Shown here in pieces: positions 62,723 to 64,000 of a stretch of DNA of 64,000 nucleotides. The DNA is taken from positions 2,102,501 through 2,166,500 of the forward strand of contig NZ_LT984798.1 of the NCBI RefSeq assembly GCF_900243745.1. Direction: 5' to 3'. Position 1 is the stretch's first letter; each line of letters starts with the position of its first letter. The DNA comes from Desulfovibrio sp. G11. GTDB taxonomy: Bacteria; Desulfobacterota; Desulfovibrionia; Desulfovibrionales; Desulfovibrionaceae. The notes under the pieces were generated by a model. That model was not told the origin of the DNA. It worked only from the letters and a program-made list of their open reading frames with translations, and did no database searches. Position numbers and translations under genes: made by a program.

Positions 62723-62757
62723 TAAAAGCGGTATAGTGTGCTACTATACCGCTTTTA
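62723..62757. repeat. Inverted repeat 2 of the origin-like tract
   Basis: A 15-bp perfect stem, 62723-62737 with 62743-62757, loop of five bases, near a T-rich run on the plus strand. Confidence 0.65.
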
Positions 62758-62876
62758 CATTTTTTAATTCCTTAAAACTTTATCGCAAATATATTATGCG
62801 AAAACTAACGCTACTGAGGAGATGTTAAACATTTAAACTTTATAAAACAGTCTTAATCATTCCCCGGTTCTTGGTA

Positions 62877-62904
62877 GTATCTTTATACTTAATCATAAAG
62901 ATAC
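62877..62904. repeat. Inverted repeat 3, upstream of the Gp2-like gene
   Basis: GTATCTTTAT (62877-62886) and ATAAAGATAC (62895-62904), perfect 10-bp stem, loop of eight. It is 60 bases before the start of the Gp2-like gene and could be its operator or part of a replication origin. Confidence 0.6.
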
Positions 62905-62963
62905 ATTTAAATTAATGACTAAAATTATAAACTATAAAACATAATACGTTAATGGAGAAGTAC

Positions 62964-63584
62964 ATGAACAGAAAGATTATTACAAACAATGAGTTCAGAG
63001 GTTATAGAATTAACAATGGTGAAAACAACAACCTGTTCTGTCATAAGAAGACCTTAGACCATATCGCAGACACAACGGAATACATGACAAGCAATCATTC
63101 ACGAACGTTAATGGTACGTCTTGACATACAGCCTGATCAAGACAGTGAACATACGCTTAGCAGTAAGGATATGACCAGAGTCATTGAGAACGTTAAGCGC
63201 CAAACAGATTCACGTTTTAAAAATAGTAAAAATGCCCCTGACACACATGTTGTCTGGGTATCAGAAAAAACTACTCCAGACGATAAGCCACACTATCACT
63301 TAGCGATATTTGTCAATGCCAATGCCATTCAAAACGGCTACTCCTTAAAAAAGGCCTTCAATAATGAAATAAAAAAGAAATTGAAGACAGATAAGGACGG
63401 CTTGGTCAATTTCTCCAGCAGCAATGGAAAAGTGGGCAAGCTCATCGAGAGAAACTCTCCTGACTTTGAGCGTCAGGTCAACGATGCGGTACATGCGGCC
63501 AGTTACTTGGCTAAGACCCGTTCAAAAGAATACAACCCCAAGGGGTCTCGAGTCTCCTCTTGCACGCGTATCCGCCGTAAATAG
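62964..63584 (+). CDS. YagK/YfjJ (inovirus Gp2-like) protein with possible HUH site
   Basis: 206 residues from MNRKIITNN (ATG six bases after GGAG; an ATG at 62952 would add four residues). The pattern NGENNNLFCHKKTLDHI, RTLMVRLDI, VVWVSEKT and PHYHLAIF fits the YagK/YfjJ C-terminal domain also found in inovirus Gp2. HYH within PHYHLAIF resembles the HUH motif of rolling-circle initiators, with a possible catalytic Tyr later (AASYLAK). The final residues look less conserved. Confidence 0.62.
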   Translation: MNRKIITNNEFRGYRINNGENNNLFCHKKTLDHIADTTEYMTSNHSRTLMVRLDIQPDQDSEHTLSSKDMTRVIENVKRQTDSRFKNSKNAPDTHVVWVSEKTTPDDKPHYHLAIFVNANAIQNGYSLKKAFNNEIKKKLKTDKDGLVNFSSSNGKVGKLIERNSPDFERQVNDAVHAASYLAKTRSKEYNPKGSRVSSCTRIRRK

Positions 63585-63630
63585 AGTATATTATGCGTTA
63601 TATCAAAGTGAAAAAAACAGGAGCCTCAAG

Positions 63631-64000
63631 ATGCCCTCATCAACCTCTCCCGACTCGTGGTCTGATATCAACACTGACATGATCGCCCGCACCTGCGATG
63701 GTGCAGATTGCCAGTACATCTGCAAAACGACCCTCAAGACGGATACAGGGCGTACTGTTTCAGCACTAGGTGAAGCAGATACCCTGCAGGCGGCCAGCGA
63801 TACCTCTCGCGCCAATGCCACCAGGCTCCTCCAGGCCCAATTTACACCCTCAAACGATGCAGTAACGCAGTCACACTGGGATGACGCCCCTACGCACGTT
63901 CAAGGGCCACAGGACAGGCCGCAAAACAAGGCCATGCTCAATGGTGGCGGTTCCAAGCCCGCATCGCCAAAACAGGTCGGGCTAGTCAAAAAAATCGCCC
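63631..64000 (+). CDS. Start of an unrecognised island gene, runs off the window
   Basis: An ATG at 63631, seven bases after CAGGAG, opens a frame with no stop to the window edge: about 123 codons. The sequence begins MPSSTSPDSWSDINTDM and is rich in Ala, Thr, Gln and Asp, with no domain recognised; the last visible part GSKPASPKQVGLVKKIA resembles the C-terminal linker seen in some phage recombination or ssDNA-binding proteins. The minus-strand ORF over it has no ribosome-binding site. Confidence 0.6.
   Translation, partial: MPSSTSPDSWSDINTDMIARTCDGADCQYICKTTLKTDTGRTVSALGEADTLQAASDTSRANATRLLQAQFTPSNDAVTQSHWDDAPTHVQGPQDRPQNKAMLNGGGSKPASPKQVGLVKKIA

Larger units (their letters stand above)
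62441..62963. other. AT-rich, inverted-repeat-dense region (possible origin)
   Basis: 523 bases between the DUF3987 and Gp2-like genes holding a terminator and three perfect inverted repeats (listed separately). No gene. Its position next to two replication-type proteins suggests an origin; inference only. Confidence 0.45.

Noticed and set aside
60389..62904. CRISPR array
   Set aside because: The inverted repeats differ from one another and are not regularly spaced; there is no direct-repeat/spacer pattern or cas gene anywhere in the window.

Overview
The window looks like chromosome from a Desulfovibrionaceae sulfate reducer close to Desulfovibrio. It carries a complete CO-type, energy-converting [NiFe] hydrogenase operon (cooMKLXUH-hypA-cooF), a cluster of orange-protein (Orp) type genes, a Desulfovibrio-type trimeric porin and a sulfide:quinone-oxidoreductase-like flavoprotein. 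The core DNA is GC-rich. From about 51.9 kb rightwards it becomes visibly AT-richer and is dominated by mobile DNA. Species assignment is inference from gene content.

Layout. 0-1.5 kb: end of a surface-sugar transferase and a secreted Sel1-repeat protein. 1.6-10.7 kb (minus): the Coo hydrogenase operon. 11.5-18 kb: gpsA, a secreted Csd4-like peptidoglycan carboxypeptidase, a CopZ/CopA copper export pair and an HPt phosphorelay protein. 18.65-19.9 kb: a complete IS4-family element with IRs and a 6-bp target duplication. 19.9-23 kb: amidohydrolase, YitT and TauE/SafE membrane proteins. 23.1-28.2 kb (plus): pyrB with an apparent leader terminator, pyrC, an aldehyde dehydrogenase and a Memo-like protein. 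28.3-32.2 kb (plus): Orp-like cluster of three NifX-like proteins (one fused to a DUF134 HTH regulator) and two MinD/ferredoxin ATPases, followed by a TetR regulator. 33.2-36.1 kb (minus): glycerate kinase beside a truncated GntP permease. 36.2-42.3 kb: an unrecognised 1020-residue membrane protein, a porin broken by two one-base frameshifts and a LysR regulator.

42.6-49.4 kb holds what I consider the most interesting set: a secreted inorganic pyrophosphatase, a canonical cytoplasmic CYTH protein, three divergent CYTH-like proteins (two of them exported paralogues), a DASS-family anion transporter and an unknown secreted protein. Together they suggest a cell-envelope pathway acting on inorganic tri-/polyphosphate or a related polyanion. 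That function is inference.

49.6-51.5 kb is an SQR-like flavoprotein with its DUF1641 partner. From 51.94 kb onwards there are two identical 47-bp copies of the 3' half of a tRNA-Pro(UGG) gene, each next to its own terminator hairpin: a tandem integration site. Between them lie a toxin-antitoxin pair, a small interrupted ORF and an IS3-family element. After the second copy come a tyrosine integrase, an unknown gene, an IS2-like remnant, an ISL3-family element with an 8-bp target duplication, an AlpA-like HTH protein, a DUF3987 helicase/primase-like protein, a YfjJ/inovirus-Gp2-like protein behind an inverted-repeat-rich AT tract, and an ORF running off the end. This looks like an integrated satellite or phage-plasmid-like element whose right end lies beyond the window.
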